Shown here: in pieces, positions 26,083-35,435 of the stretch | How the letters are laid out: each line of letters starts with the position of its first letter | Numbering within the stretch: the stretch's first letter is position 1 | Assembly (NCBI RefSeq): GCF_023168405.1 | Contig: NZ_AP025285.1 | Span: forward strand, 680,001-744,000 | DNA length: 64,000 bases | DNA from: Leptogranulimonas caecicola | Lineage (GTDB): Bacteria; Actinomycetota; Coriobacteriia; Coriobacteriales; Atopobiaceae | Direction: 5' to 3' | Translations under genes and position numbers: made by a program | The notes under the pieces: model-generated | The model's database searches: none | The model's input: the letters and a program-made list of their open reading frames with translations, nothing else | Told to the model about the DNA's origin: nothing

Positions 26083-27462
26083 GTTTCGCCGACGCTTCAT
26101 AGGCCTCGCCATGGCCACCCAGCTTTTCCTGCTTGCAGCCATCCTTTTGGCCATGAATCTGCTCAACTACCAGGCCATCCTCGCCGAGGCTGGCACCCTT
26201 CTGGCCACGTTGGCCCAAAACCAGGGCACCTTCCCTGAGCTCGCGGCCCCTACCCGGGAGGCACTCCCTGCCGATAAAGGCCCCGCCAGCCTCCCTACTC
26301 GCCGGAGCTGCCCTACGAGTCCCGCTACTTCTCTGTCTTCTATGACGATGCAGGCCAGGCGGTTGCCGCCGACGTGTCCCATATCGCCTCGGTGGACAAA
26401 TCCGGAGCTGTCGCCCTCGCCGATGCAGTGGTCGCTCAGGCTGCCGAGAAACCCCAGCTCCCAAAGGCGGGTGCTTCTGAGGGGACTCAAAGCCCCCAGG
26501 CTTTGGGGACCTATGGCTTTTCCGGCGCCTATCGCTATCTTTTCTCGGCAGATCCTAAAGGCGAGCGCGTCACCTTCCTAGACTGCAGGCGGCAGTTGGA
26601 TCAGTCTTGGCGGTCGGTGGCCACCTCGGTGGCCATGGCGGCGGCGGGCTATGGAGTGGCAAGCCTCATCATTGTGCTGGCTTCGAAACAGCTGGTGCGG
26701 CCTTTGGTAGAAGCGCAGCGAAAGCAGCGCCGTTTCATCACCGATGCAAGCCATGAGCTTAGGACGCCTCTATCCATCATCTTGGCCAACGCTGACCTGT
26801 TGGAGTTGGAGGGGGAGGGTGACCCAGAGAGCATCGGTGACATAAAGTCCCAGGTGCGACGCATGGAATCGCTCACCGATGATCTGGTGGCGCTCGCCCG
26901 TCTGGAAGAGGCTCATGCCCAGGCGAAAACCGGCTCAGTGGATCTTTCTGCAGTGGTACAAGAGGCGATCGCACCCTACGAAGCGGTGGCGGCCCAGCAA
27001 TCCAAAGAGCTGATAGTCGAGGTGGCCCCTGGCCTTGTGGGCTCAGGCAGCGCTCCAGAGATGGGAAGCCTGGTGGGAATCCTTTTGGATAACGCCTTTA
27101 AGTACTCGCCGGAAGCCGCATCTGTGCAGGTGGGTCTAGCGGCCTCCAAGGATGGGAAATCGGCAGAGCTTCGCGTGTCCAACGCCACCTGCGAACCTCT
27201 GGATCCTGCCCAACTTCCCGCTCTGTTCGACCGCTTTTATCGGACCGGTGAATCCCGCGCCTCAGAGACGGGAGGCCATGGCATTGGGCTTGCCATGGCA
27301 AAGGCTCTCGTAGGGGCGGCAGGGGGGACCATTGTGGCCACCGCCCCTGAGCGCTCGACCTTTGTGATAGAGGTGTCGCTGCCCCTGCATAAAAACGTCT
27401 CCTGTCGCCGGGAGGGCGACAGGAGACGCAAGAGGCGTGGGGTGCCCAATGGTTCTAGTTAG
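26072..27462 (+). pseudogene. sensor histidine kinase, broken by a -1 frameshift
   Basis: The start at ATG 26072 overlaps the response regulator end. The first frame gives a membrane helix (LFLLAAILLAMNLLNYQ) and runs to about 26300. There the homologous reading moves to the next frame (SPELPYESRYFSVFYDDAG), which matches a one-base deletion. The downstream frame holds a second helix, the H-box FITDASHELRTPLSI, the N-box LLDNAFKYSPE, FDRFYRTG and GGHGIGLAMA, so the catalytic core is well kept. The last residues read through a perfect hairpin and share their stop region with kup. With the RR stop this leaves no working two-component pair. Confidence 0.85.
27396..27428 (-). terminator. kup terminator embedded in the kinase 3' end
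   Basis: The perfect 14-bp arms CGTCTCCTGTCGCC / GGCGACAGGAGACG have a 5-nt loop. On the minus strand the hairpin is followed by TTTTTAT, so it ends kup transcripts. It lies inside the last codons of the convergent histidine kinase ORF. Confidence 0.85.
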
Positions 27463-29729
27463 CGCTCGTCCGGGTCATTGGGATGGGCGGGCTTCTCGGC
27501 GCCGGGCTTAGGCTTTTCGATACCCACCGGCTTGCCCTGAGCATCGAAGATGATCTTGGGGTGGCAGCCGGTGCGGTCGGAGCTCTCGTTGCCGCCAATG
27601 ACGTTGGCCTCGATCTCTGCCAGGGTATCAGCCATCTCGTCTGCCAGATCGGCAGAGAGCACATCGTCTTCGTCTGACTCCTCGTCGATCTCAGGCTCGC
27701 TCAGGCCCAAGGGCACGCGCTCCAGCACAGGGGCCGGTGTGGCGCGACTAAAGAGCGGCACATACTCGAAGAGGACGCCGGAGGTGGCCAGACCGTACCA
27801 CTGGGCAGCGTTGCCGCAGATGCGGCGAATGGCGTATTTTACGCTCATGACGGTGCGGTCGTTGCCGGAGAGCTCGGTCTCGGGGGTGAGGAGCTTGCGC
27901 AACATCACGAAGCGGAAGTCGCCCACCTTGCCGGGGTCGCGGTAGATGGAATAGTTGATGGGCTGGGGAGCCATCTCTCCGGTGTCTACCAGGTCGCCAA
28001 TAACCTGGCGCAGGTAGGTGTTCACGCGCTGGTTCATCTTGAAGCCCAGGTGCAGGGTGACTTTGAAGATGAAGTCGGTGCCAAAGTTATTGACGGTGTA
28101 GGCGTGGGTGTAGGGCTCGTCGGTCACGCGCACCGTGAGGAAGAAGTAGCAGCGGGCACGCTTGGGGCGCTTGTCCAAAATGGAGTAGAGGATGTCGCGG
28201 TCCAACATGTCCGGGGTGGCGTCGTTGGTGAGAAACACCACGTTGTCTGCCAACATGGGGATGTGCTCATCTGCGGTAAGGCGCTCCAGCTGTGGGATAT
28301 AGCGGCTGACCGGCAGATAAACCGATTGGGAGCGCTCGATGGCCGAGCCGCGGCGCCAGACATACATGATGTAGAAGATGACGGCCGCCATAAGGATGGT
28401 GACATAGCCGCCATGGAGGAACTTGGCCAGAGAGGATAGGAAGAATGCGCCTTCCAGAGCGAGGAAGAAGGCGGCAAAAACCACTGCCAGCGCGGTGTGA
28501 CGGCGCACCTGAGAGAGATAGACCGTGAGCAGCAAGGTGGTCATGAGCATGGTGATGGTGATGGCCAGGCCGTAGGCGGCCTCCATGGCGTAGGAGGTCT
28601 TGAACAGCAAAACCACGCCAATGCAGCCTATCCACATGACGGTGTTCACCATGGGGATATAGAGCTGGCCCTTGGTTTGAGAGGGGTAGGTGACCCTTAG
28701 GTGGGGCAACAGGTTCAAGCGGGTGGCCTCAGAGACCAGGGTGAACGAGCCTGTGATGAGCGCCTGGCTGGCGATAAGGCCGGCCACTGCCGAAAGCACC
28801 ACGGCAAAAGCGCGAAGGTCTACAGGCATCATCTCAAAGAAAGGATTCAGGCCCTCCAGGGAAGCCAGCTGGGCGTTACCGGAGTTGGCGATGATCCAAG
28901 CGCCTTGGCCCAGATAGTTGAGGAAAAGGCAGGTTACCACGAAAGGCCAGGAAGCGTAGATGTTGACTCGGCCTACATGGCCCATGTCAGAGTAAAGGGC
29001 CTCAGCACCGGTGGTAGCCAGAAAAACGAAGCCCAACACCGCAAAGCCCGCCTTATTAAGGGGCCCAAAGAGGAACATGATGCCGCGCAAGGGGTTCAAG
29101 GCGCGAAGCATGTCCCAATTGCCGGCCAGGTTCACTACGCCCATGATGGCCAGGAATAAGAACCAGATGCACATAAGGGGGCCAAAGAGCTTGCCGATGG
29201 AGTTGGTGCCCGCACGTTGGAGCAAGAACAATCCGCACAAGATCACGACGGTGATGAGCACGACGAGCGTAGGAGTGTCGCCCAAAAACGCATGGCCGGC
29301 CTCGATGGTGCGAAGGCCTTCGACGGCGGTGGTGACCGTGACTGCGGGGGTCAAGATGCCGTCTGCCAAAAGAGCAGCGCCGCCAATCATAGCGGGCAGG
29401 ATGAGCCACTTGGCGCAGGAGCGCACCAGCGAGTAGAGGGCGAAGATGCCGCCTTCGTTGTGGTTGTCTGCGCGCATGGCGATAAGCACATATTTGACTG
29501 TGGTGATGAGCATCACGGTCCAAATGATGAGGGAGACGGCGCCAATGATCATGTCTTGGGAGACGCTTTCAAGGCCGCCGTTGCCCTCGACAATGGCTTT
29601 CATAACGTAGAGAGGGCTGGTGCCAATGTCACCGTAGACCACGCCCAGGGTTACAAGGGACATGCCAAGAGAGAAGGGGATTGCCCCGTGGCCCGCCTTC
29701 TTGGCGACGGCCGGAACTGTGGATGCCAA
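27459..29729 (-). CDS. kup: KUP/HAK/KT potassium uptake protein
   Basis: This is a 756-residue potassium transporter with twelve membrane helices. It opens with SLVTLGVVYGDIGTSPLYVMK, the diagnostic first-helix motif, and has a long cytosolic C-terminal domain plus an acidic, disordered tail (DEESDEDD). The start is TTG at 29729 with GAGGAGG upstream. Its stop overlaps that of the convergent kinase pseudogene. I saw no recognisable c-di-AMP (ydaO) riboswitch in the leader. Proton-coupled uptake is expected. Confidence 0.96.
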   Translation of the reverse strand: MASTVPAVAKKAGHGAIPFSLGMSLVTLGVVYGDIGTSPLYVMKAIVEGNGGLESVSQDMIIGAVSLIIWTVMLITTVKYVLIAMRADNHNEGGIFALYSLVRSCAKWLILPAMIGGAALLADGILTPAVTVTTAVEGLRTIEAGHAFLGDTPTLVVLITVVILCGLFLLQRAGTNSIGKLFGPLMCIWFLFLAIMGVVNLAGNWDMLRALNPLRGIMFLFGPLNKAGFAVLGFVFLATTGAEALYSDMGHVGRVNIYASWPFVVTCLFLNYLGQGAWIIANSGNAQLASLEGLNPFFEMMPVDLRAFAVVLSAVAGLIASQALITGSFTLVSEATRLNLLPHLRVTYPSQTKGQLYIPMVNTVMWIGCIGVVLLFKTSYAMEAAYGLAITITMLMTTLLLTVYLSQVRRHTALAVVFAAFFLALEGAFFLSSLAKFLHGGYVTILMAAVIFYIMYVWRRGSAIERSQSVYLPVSRYIPQLERLTADEHIPMLADNVVFLTNDATPDMLDRDILYSILDKRPKRARCYFFLTVRVTDEPYTHAYTVNNFGTDFIFKVTLHLGFKMNQRVNTYLRQVIGDLVDTGEMAPQPINYSIYRDPGKVGDFRFVMLRKLLTPETELSGNDRTVMSVKYAIRRICGNAAQWYGLATSGVLFEYVPLFSRATPAPVLERVPLGLSEPEIDEESDEDDVLSADLADEMADTLAEIEANVIGGNESSDRTGCHPKIIFDAQGKPVGIEKPKPGAEKPAHPNDPDER

Positions 29730-30100
29730 AAGATGCCTCCTCGTAGGGGTGAAAAACCCACGTAAAACGGATAGTGCTCAAGAACCTAGCGATGATACGC
29801 CTCTTTTATAAACCATGTGCTCTCAAGAAGCTCGAAGACCCTCAAGAGCGTGGCTGCACGTTGAGGAATTCCCCTAAAAAAGCGAAGGAGCAAAACGCAT
29901 CTGTAAGAGAAGAAGCCCTAGGTGCAAGGCGCTTTTGAGTCTATTCCCAAGCATGCAAAAGAGCACGCAATGGCACAGGGATTTTCTCGGCTGCCTCAAG
30001 GGCTTAAATCAGAGTACTCTCAATAGGAGACCCTTGATCTTTGAGGTTATATACGCCGCACAGCTGTCCTGGCAGTGCGGCCCGCATCCAAGGAGGCCCT
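29730..30100. other. divergent intergenic region between kup and the S10 peptidase
   Basis: No gene is seen. An AT-rich patch with TTTATAAA near 29805-29812 may belong to a kup promoter. A variant of the dispersed motif (ATTTTCTCGGCTG) lies at 29981-29993. No riboswitch or clear operator was recognised. Confidence 0.4.
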
Positions 30101-31582
30101 ATGGCAGACACGTCCACCATTCCTCAAGCCCCTGCGCCCCCTGCGCCCGCGTCAGTCCCTGACTCCTCTTCAAAAGAGCTGGTGTGGCACGGCGCCAATG
30201 GGCAGCGCATAAGCTATAGGGCCACCGCTGAGCTGCTGCCCATCCATCATTACGAGACTGGGGCGCTCATAGGCACGATGTTCATGATCAGCTATCTGGC
30301 TCAAGACGGCACCGATGACCGGCCTGTGACCTTTCTTTGGAACGGCGGCCCCGGCGCTTCCTCAGACATGATCAATATCGGCGGCCTGGGTCCCCACTAT
30401 GTGCCTGTGCGCGGCACGGATCATCTGAGCAATCCCAGCGTGTACAGGGACAATCCCTACACGTTGCTCCAGGAATCCGACCTGGTGTTCATCGACGCCT
30501 TTGGATGCGGCCTCTCTAAGATGGACCCTTCTTTCGACGCCAAGACGGTCTGGGGCGTCGATGGCGACGCCAGCGCCTGCGCCTCGGGAGTGGCTGCGTG
30601 GGTCCAAAAGCACCATCGCTACAATTCGCCGCTCTTCCTCTACGGTGAGTCCTATGGCACGTTGCGCAATGCCCTGGTCTTCAGGCTGCTGGGGGAGCGA
30701 GGCGTCTCTGTCACCGGCGTCGTCGAGCAGTCCTCCATCCTGGACTTCGCCCCCACGCTTTCTGGCAACGACGACTATTACTTGGGCATGCTTCCCCTCT
30801 ATGCGGCTGCTGCGTGTCACTTTGGCAAGGCGGGAACGCAAAGCGCCGTCTCTGAGTGGTGGGACAAGGCTCAAAGCTTTGCAGATACCACGTTGGCGAG
30901 CGCCATCACCCAGGGGGACAATCTCTCGACAGAGACGTTTAACGATGTGGCCCAAGAGATGAGCCGGCTCATTGGCCTGAGCCCTGACTTTATCAAGAGC
31001 CGCGGCCTTCGTATCGAGCTCGATGACTTCAGGGCCCATCTCTTGGAATCCGAGGGCAAGTTTATCGGGCGCTACGACATGCGCTATACCTCCTTTGCCT
31101 ATAAGCCCGTCCAAGGGAACAGCGAGTTTTTCTCGGGCGAAGACCCCTCTATGGACGCCATCAATTCCCCTTACGTCTCGGCCTATCTACGCTTGGTCCA
31201 AGAGACAGGCTATGAGGTGGACCCCAACTACAACGCCCTCAACTTCAAGGTGAACCAGGCATGGAACTGGGCTCATCAGGCGCCAGGCACCCAGGGGATG
31301 CCCACCGTGCCCGACGGGTCCTTTGACATCTCTTGCGCCCTGCGACGCAATCCCCGAGCTCGTATCCTTTTCATTGGCGGCTATTTCGATGCAGCGACAC
31401 CCTTCTGGAACGTGCGCCACGACATGGCCAAACTCTTCTTGCCGCCCGAGCTCAAGGCGCAGATCCAGTATCGCGTCTATGAGACGGGCCACATGACCTA
31501 TGCCGACGACAAGGTGCCCGCCCTCTTGGCCGCCGACCTCAAAGCGTTCTACGGCAAATGCACGCGCGCGCTGGACGACTAG
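30101..31582 (+). CDS. S10 family serine carboxypeptidase-like protein
   Basis: This is a 493-residue alpha/beta hydrolase. WNGGPGASSD forms the oxyanion region, GESYGTLRNALV holds the nucleophile serine, GGYFDAATPF the aspartate, and YETGHMTYAD the histidine, so the triad is complete. It lacks a signal peptide, starting MADTSTIPQAPAPPAPA with a Pro-rich tail, so it seems cytosolic. The start at 30101 follows AAGGAGG. S10 peptidases remove C-terminal residues at acid pH in eukaryotes; bacterial versions are poorly studied. It stands alone. Confidence 0.92.
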   Translation: MADTSTIPQAPAPPAPASVPDSSSKELVWHGANGQRISYRATAELLPIHHYETGALIGTMFMISYLAQDGTDDRPVTFLWNGGPGASSDMINIGGLGPHYVPVRGTDHLSNPSVYRDNPYTLLQESDLVFIDAFGCGLSKMDPSFDAKTVWGVDGDASACASGVAAWVQKHHRYNSPLFLYGESYGTLRNALVFRLLGERGVSVTGVVEQSSILDFAPTLSGNDDYYLGMLPLYAAAACHFGKAGTQSAVSEWWDKAQSFADTTLASAITQGDNLSTETFNDVAQEMSRLIGLSPDFIKSRGLRIELDDFRAHLLESEGKFIGRYDMRYTSFAYKPVQGNSEFFSGEDPSMDAINSPYVSAYLRLVQETGYEVDPNYNALNFKVNQAWNWAHQAPGTQGMPTVPDGSFDISCALRRNPRARILFIGGYFDAATPFWNVRHDMAKLFLPPELKAQIQYRVYETGHMTYADDKVPALLAADLKAFYGKCTRALDD

Positions 31583-31594
31583 GGTTTCTCGGCA
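31582..31594 (+). repeat. dispersed 13-mer copy, exact
   Basis: GGGTTTCTCGGCA begins on the last base of the S10 stop codon and precedes the terminator hairpin by 14 nt. Confidence 0.8.
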
Positions 31595-31607
31595 AATAGT
31601 CGCTCAA

Positions 31608-31653
31608 GCAAAATGCGCGGTCTCCCTATGAGAGATCGCGCATTTTGCTGTTT
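31608..31653 (+). terminator. rho-independent terminator after the S10 gene
   Basis: GCAAAATGCGCGGTCTC and GAGATCGCGCATTTTGC form a 17-bp stem with one G-T pair and a 7-nt loop, followed by TGTTTTG. Confidence 0.85.
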
Positions 31654-31729
31654 TGCAACGCCTAAGCAAGCTGCGGTTATCTGGGCGGCCGTGCGCAAGC
31701 CCAAGGTATCCAGACCCCAAGTTCGGTGC

Positions 31730-34309
31730 TTAATGGCGATTGCCTCCCTGACGGCCTTGGCCCTTGCGGTTTTGGCCTTGCGGGCCGCTTCCCGTAGGCC
31801 TGCCCCCTCTGCGAGGGCCAGGGGCGCCATGGAGCCTCTGGCCTCTTGGTTGCCGAGAAGAGCTGTCCTTCCCATAGGGGCGCTTGCCCTGGGTGGCGCC
31901 ATTGCCTCGTCTGCCTCGGCCGGAGTGCGAAGGCGTTGTGCGCCCGCGTGCAGCAGCCTCTTTGGCGCGCCTGGCCTTGAGCTCGGCAAGCTCCTCCTCT
32001 GAGATCGGCGTGCGGCGCACCAGATAGACGTGGTGGATCTTGGCGTTTCGCTCGAAGTCTTGAGGGATGGTGCCTTGGGTGACGTCTTGGATCTCGACGC
32101 CTGCGCGGCTTAAGGCCTCCACATCAGGAGTGAAGTTTCTCAGGTTGCAGGAGAACAGACACACGCCGTCGCGGGTGAGCAGGCGGGAGATGCCTATGAG
32201 CAGCTCGGCATGGTCTGCCTGCACATCGAAGGTGCGTGATCCCATAGAGGAGGAGTTGGAGAAGGTGGGGGGATCGCAGTAGATGAGGTCCCAGCGGTTT
32301 TTGGTGCGCCGCTGCTCGTCCACCCAGCGCAACACGTCTGCCTTGATGTACTCGTGGTTCTCTCCCACAAAGCCGTTGCGCTCCATATTGCGCTGCGCCC
32401 AGTCCAAATAGGTATAGGACAGGTCTACGGTGGTGGTGTAGCCAGCACCACCATCGGCTGCATAGACGGTGCCGGTGCCGGTATAGGCGAAGAGGTTCAG
32501 GAAGCGCTTGGAGCCCTGCATGGCCTTGGCCATCTCGCGGATCTCTGCGCGCACCAGGCGGTGATCCAGGAACAGGCCGCAATCCAAGCGATCTACCAGG
32601 TTGATCTCAAAGAGCAGGCCGCCTTCCTCCACCAGCTTGGCGCCGGGGGCAAGCGGAGCTCCGGCCACCCTGCGAAGCTTAGGCTTGCGCACCCGTGCAC
32701 CCGGTGCTTTGGACTTCGCCAAGAGTTCCTGGGAGCGGATGGAGCGGGTGATGTCTTCAGGGGCCGCATACTGCGAGCCTCCCTTGGAATGCTGGCGCAC
32801 GCGCAGCGCCACGTCCCGGCCTCGGACTCCCACAACTCTTGGGGCCACCGTAAGCACGTCGATCAAGCGGCGGCGGACCTTCTCGGCATCGATCTCTTTG
32901 GGAGCGGCATACTCTTGCACCACCAGCCAACGGCCGGGCGTTTGAGGGGCTCCCTGGAACAGGTCCAGTGCCACGTTGTAGTCCGGCAGGTCCTGGTCGT
33001 AGACCCGGTAGCAGGTCACGTCTTCTTCCTGGGCCCAGGACTTGCGCGCTTTGGCCACCTTCTCCAGGCGGGCGGCAAACTGGTCGGTGGCGGGCACCAG
33101 CACGGGGATCTGATCGCCCCCTGCCAGAGTGACCGTGGCCGCCGGCTCTAAGGCCACATTGTCGTAGGCGCGCAGGGTGGCGTCGCCTTTGCCCAGCTTG
33201 AGCTCCAGGGTCTCTTGGGGCTCCGTGCCCAGGAGGGCATCCAGAGCGGCGTCGCGGGTGAGGCAGGCGGCAGGGCAAATCTCGGGCAGTCCCGAGAAAA
33301 GCGAGGCCAAGCAAGAGAACGCCTCGGCTTCCCTGGGCGCCTCATCGGCATGGAGCCAGGAGAGGTCTGCTACTGCCAGGCGGTTCTCGCTCAAACGCTC
33401 ACCCAAGTGCATCACTTCTTTTACCGAGAAGAACTCCGGTTCCCGGTCGATGCCGGCGGCGCGCAGGATAGAGCGCACGGCGGTGGCATAGCCATCGCGG
33501 CTGTCGGTAGCACAAAGGATCAAGGGGCGGTCTTTGCCCTGGTCTGCCCGGTGCTCAGCCTCTTTGCAGATGAGCGTCCAGGTGCGGGCGGCATGCTTGA
33601 GCCAATGGGTGAACCCCCAGGTCACACGCAGGAGGCCGGGGGCACGATCCAAGGCGACCTGAGCGGCTTCTGCCACCAGCGACCCGTTGCCCGCAAAGGC
33701 CACAGCTAGAGAAGGGACGACGTCTTCGCTTACCATGTGCTGCCAGCCGGAGGTCCAGAGCATGGCAGCGGCATAGTCTGCCCTTAGCGCGGGGATGGTG
33801 GCTCTGCGCTCGGCGCGCTCATAACCGCGCTGGAACAGCGCGGCGCCAGAAAGGTCGATGCCAACGGAGAGGTGCCCCTCGCGCAAGCGCACGCGAATAC
33901 GAAGGTCAGGGCGCTGGGTGTCCACATTGGGACGCACGCCGCGCATCGCCAACATGCGGTCGACGATAGCGTCCTTCACACGCTGGGACACATAGCGGGT
34001 GTTGTCGAGCCCCGCCGATTCGCCAGTGGAAAAGACGGCAAAAGTGGAGGAGGGGGCCAAGTGCTCCTCCCAAGGTATGGCAGAAGCTACTTGGTAGAGG
34101 TCTTCTGGGCCAGAGATGGGGGCCTGCTCGATAACGGCTACGATGGTGCTGGCCATGCGGCTCCACATGCAGGCGGTATAGGCGTCGCGCAGGGGTCCCT
34201 CGAAAGAAACCTGGCCCATAAGGGGGCGCACTCGAGAAGCGCCAAGGGATTCAAGCTCTGAAGCCAAGAGGTGCTCAAGACCCGTGGGGCAGGTAGCGTA
34301 AAAACGCAT
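31730..34309 (-). CDS. rlmL: fused 23S rRNA methyltransferase RlmKL with degenerate RlmL half
   Basis: The 859-residue protein has the RlmKL order: a THUMP domain, an RlmL Rossmann domain, then RlmK. In E. coli it methylates G2445 (RlmL) and G2069 (RlmK). The RlmK half keeps FLNLFAYTGTGTVYA near residue 602 and YCDPPTFSNSS near 676. In the RlmL half the SAM loop, normally DPMCGSGT, reads VAFAGNGS (203-210), and the catalytic NPPY reads DLSW (315-318), although flanking blocks such as DRAPGL and WGFTHW align well. RlmL activity is therefore probably lost. The last 90 residues are a basic Gly/Arg/Gln-rich tail, absent in E. coli, that may bind RNA. Stable production is expected, since the frame is intact. 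Confidence 0.9.
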   Translation of the reverse strand: MRFYATCPTGLEHLLASELESLGASRVRPLMGQVSFEGPLRDAYTACMWSRMASTIVAVIEQAPISGPEDLYQVASAIPWEEHLAPSSTFAVFSTGESAGLDNTRYVSQRVKDAIVDRMLAMRGVRPNVDTQRPDLRIRVRLREGHLSVGIDLSGAALFQRGYERAERRATIPALRADYAAAMLWTSGWQHMVSEDVVPSLAVAFAGNGSLVAEAAQVALDRAPGLLRVTWGFTHWLKHAARTWTLICKEAEHRADQGKDRPLILCATDSRDGYATAVRSILRAAGIDREPEFFSVKEVMHLGERLSENRLAVADLSWLHADEAPREAEAFSCLASLFSGLPEICPAACLTRDAALDALLGTEPQETLELKLGKGDATLRAYDNVALEPAATVTLAGGDQIPVLVPATDQFAARLEKVAKARKSWAQEEDVTCYRVYDQDLPDYNVALDLFQGAPQTPGRWLVVQEYAAPKEIDAEKVRRRLIDVLTVAPRVVGVRGRDVALRVRQHSKGGSQYAAPEDITRSIRSQELLAKSKAPGARVRKPKLRRVAGAPLAPGAKLVEEGGLLFEINLVDRLDCGLFLDHRLVRAEIREMAKAMQGSKRFLNLFAYTGTGTVYAADGGAGYTTTVDLSYTYLDWAQRNMERNGFVGENHEYIKADVLRWVDEQRRTKNRWDLIYCDPPTFSNSSSMGSRTFDVQADHAELLIGISRLLTRDGVCLFSCNLRNFTPDVEALSRAGVEIQDVTQGTIPQDFERNAKIHHVYLVRRTPISEEELAELKARRAKEAAARGRTTPSHSGRGRRGNGATQGKRPYGKDSSSRQPRGQRLHGAPGPRRGGRPTGSGPQGQNRKGQGRQGGNRH

Positions 34310-34431
34310 ATAGCCGCCTTTCTTCCTTTTTCAAGCAGACACAGACACCATCCTAACGGTCTCAGGCGCCTATGTCTGCTAATTCATACCATTGGCCCAG
34401 CAGGCCTCAGTTATCTTGTGCTCCTTGGCGG

Positions 34432-35343
34432 TTAGAGCTCTACCGAGAGATAGCGCTCGCCGGTATCCGGCAGCACGGCGACGATGACGGCTCCCTCAAA
34501 GTCAGGGCGAGAAGCCAGCGCCAAGGCGGCTGCCACCGCAGCGCCCGAGGAGATGCCCACAAAAAGCCCCAGCTCTTCTGAGAGGCGCACTTTGGCGGCG
34601 ATGGCGTCGTCAGAGGTGACAGGCACAACCTCGTCTACCACCGAAGCGTCGTAGTTGTCAGGGATGAAGTTGGCGCCGATGCCTTGGATCTTGTGGGGCC
34701 CGGCGGGCTTTCCGACAAGCACCTGAGACTCGGCAGGCTCCACGGCAACCGAATAGACGGAGGGCTTCATCTCTTTGAGGAAGCGTGCGGTGCCAGAGAT
34801 GGTGCCGCCGGTGCCTACACCGGCCACGATGGCATCCACGCCGCCATCGGTGTCATGCCAGATCTCAGGGCCAGTGGTGCGGTAGTGGGCCAGAGGGTTC
34901 TCGGGATTAGAGAACTGGCCCATGACCTTGGCTCCCTCGATCTCTTTCTCCAACTGAGCGGCCTTGTCCACCGAGCCTGCCATACCTTCGGGGCCCGGGG
35001 TGAGCACGATTTTCGCACCATAGGCCGCCGCAAGCTTGCGGCGCTCGACGCTCATGGTCTCAGGCATCACCAAGATCATGGAATAGCCGCGCTCGGCAGC
35101 GATCATGGCCAGCCCCACGCCGGTGTTGCCGCTGGTGGGCTCGATGATGGTGCCTCCGGGCTTGAGCGTGCCGTCCAGCTCTGCGGCGTCGACCATGGCG
35201 CGGGCTATGCGGTCTTTTGCAGAGCCGCCAGGGTTTTTGGCTTCGAGCTTGCCCAAGATGGTGGCCCTGCCTTCGCAAAGCAGCGACAGGTCTACCAGCG
35301 GGGTATCTCCAATGGCTGCGCTTACGCTGGTGGCGATGTTCAT
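34432..35343 (-). CDS. cysK: cysteine synthase A
   Basis: This is a 303-residue PLP enzyme (O-acetylserine sulfhydrylase). The Schiff-base lysine lies in GGSAKDRIA, the substrate loop is PTSGNTGVG, and GVGTGGTISG binds the phosphate. The start at 35343 follows GGAGG; an in-frame extension of 29 codons lacks such a site. No cysE gene is adjacent. It probably forms cysteine from O-acetylserine and sulfide. Confidence 0.96.
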   Translation of the reverse strand: MNIATSVSAAIGDTPLVDLSLLCEGRATILGKLEAKNPGGSAKDRIARAMVDAAELDGTLKPGGTIIEPTSGNTGVGLAMIAAERGYSMILVMPETMSVERRKLAAAYGAKIVLTPGPEGMAGSVDKAAQLEKEIEGAKVMGQFSNPENPLAHYRTTGPEIWHDTDGGVDAIVAGVGTGGTISGTARFLKEMKPSVYSVAVEPAESQVLVGKPAGPHKIQGIGANFIPDNYDASVVDEVVPVTSDDAIAAKVRLSEELGLFVGISSGAAVAAALALASRPDFEGAVIVAVLPDTGERYLSVEL

Positions 35344-35435
35344 AGATCCTCCTTGGTATCGCCTGGTTAAAACCGCTCTCTTGGCCATGCCTCTGGGCGT
35401 GGCAGGGGAGCGTGATGACTTGGTACCCAAAGCCG

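Noticed and set aside
29730-30000. c-di-AMP (ydaO) riboswitch in the kup leader
   Set aside because: The characteristic conserved blocks of that aptamer were not seen on the minus strand.
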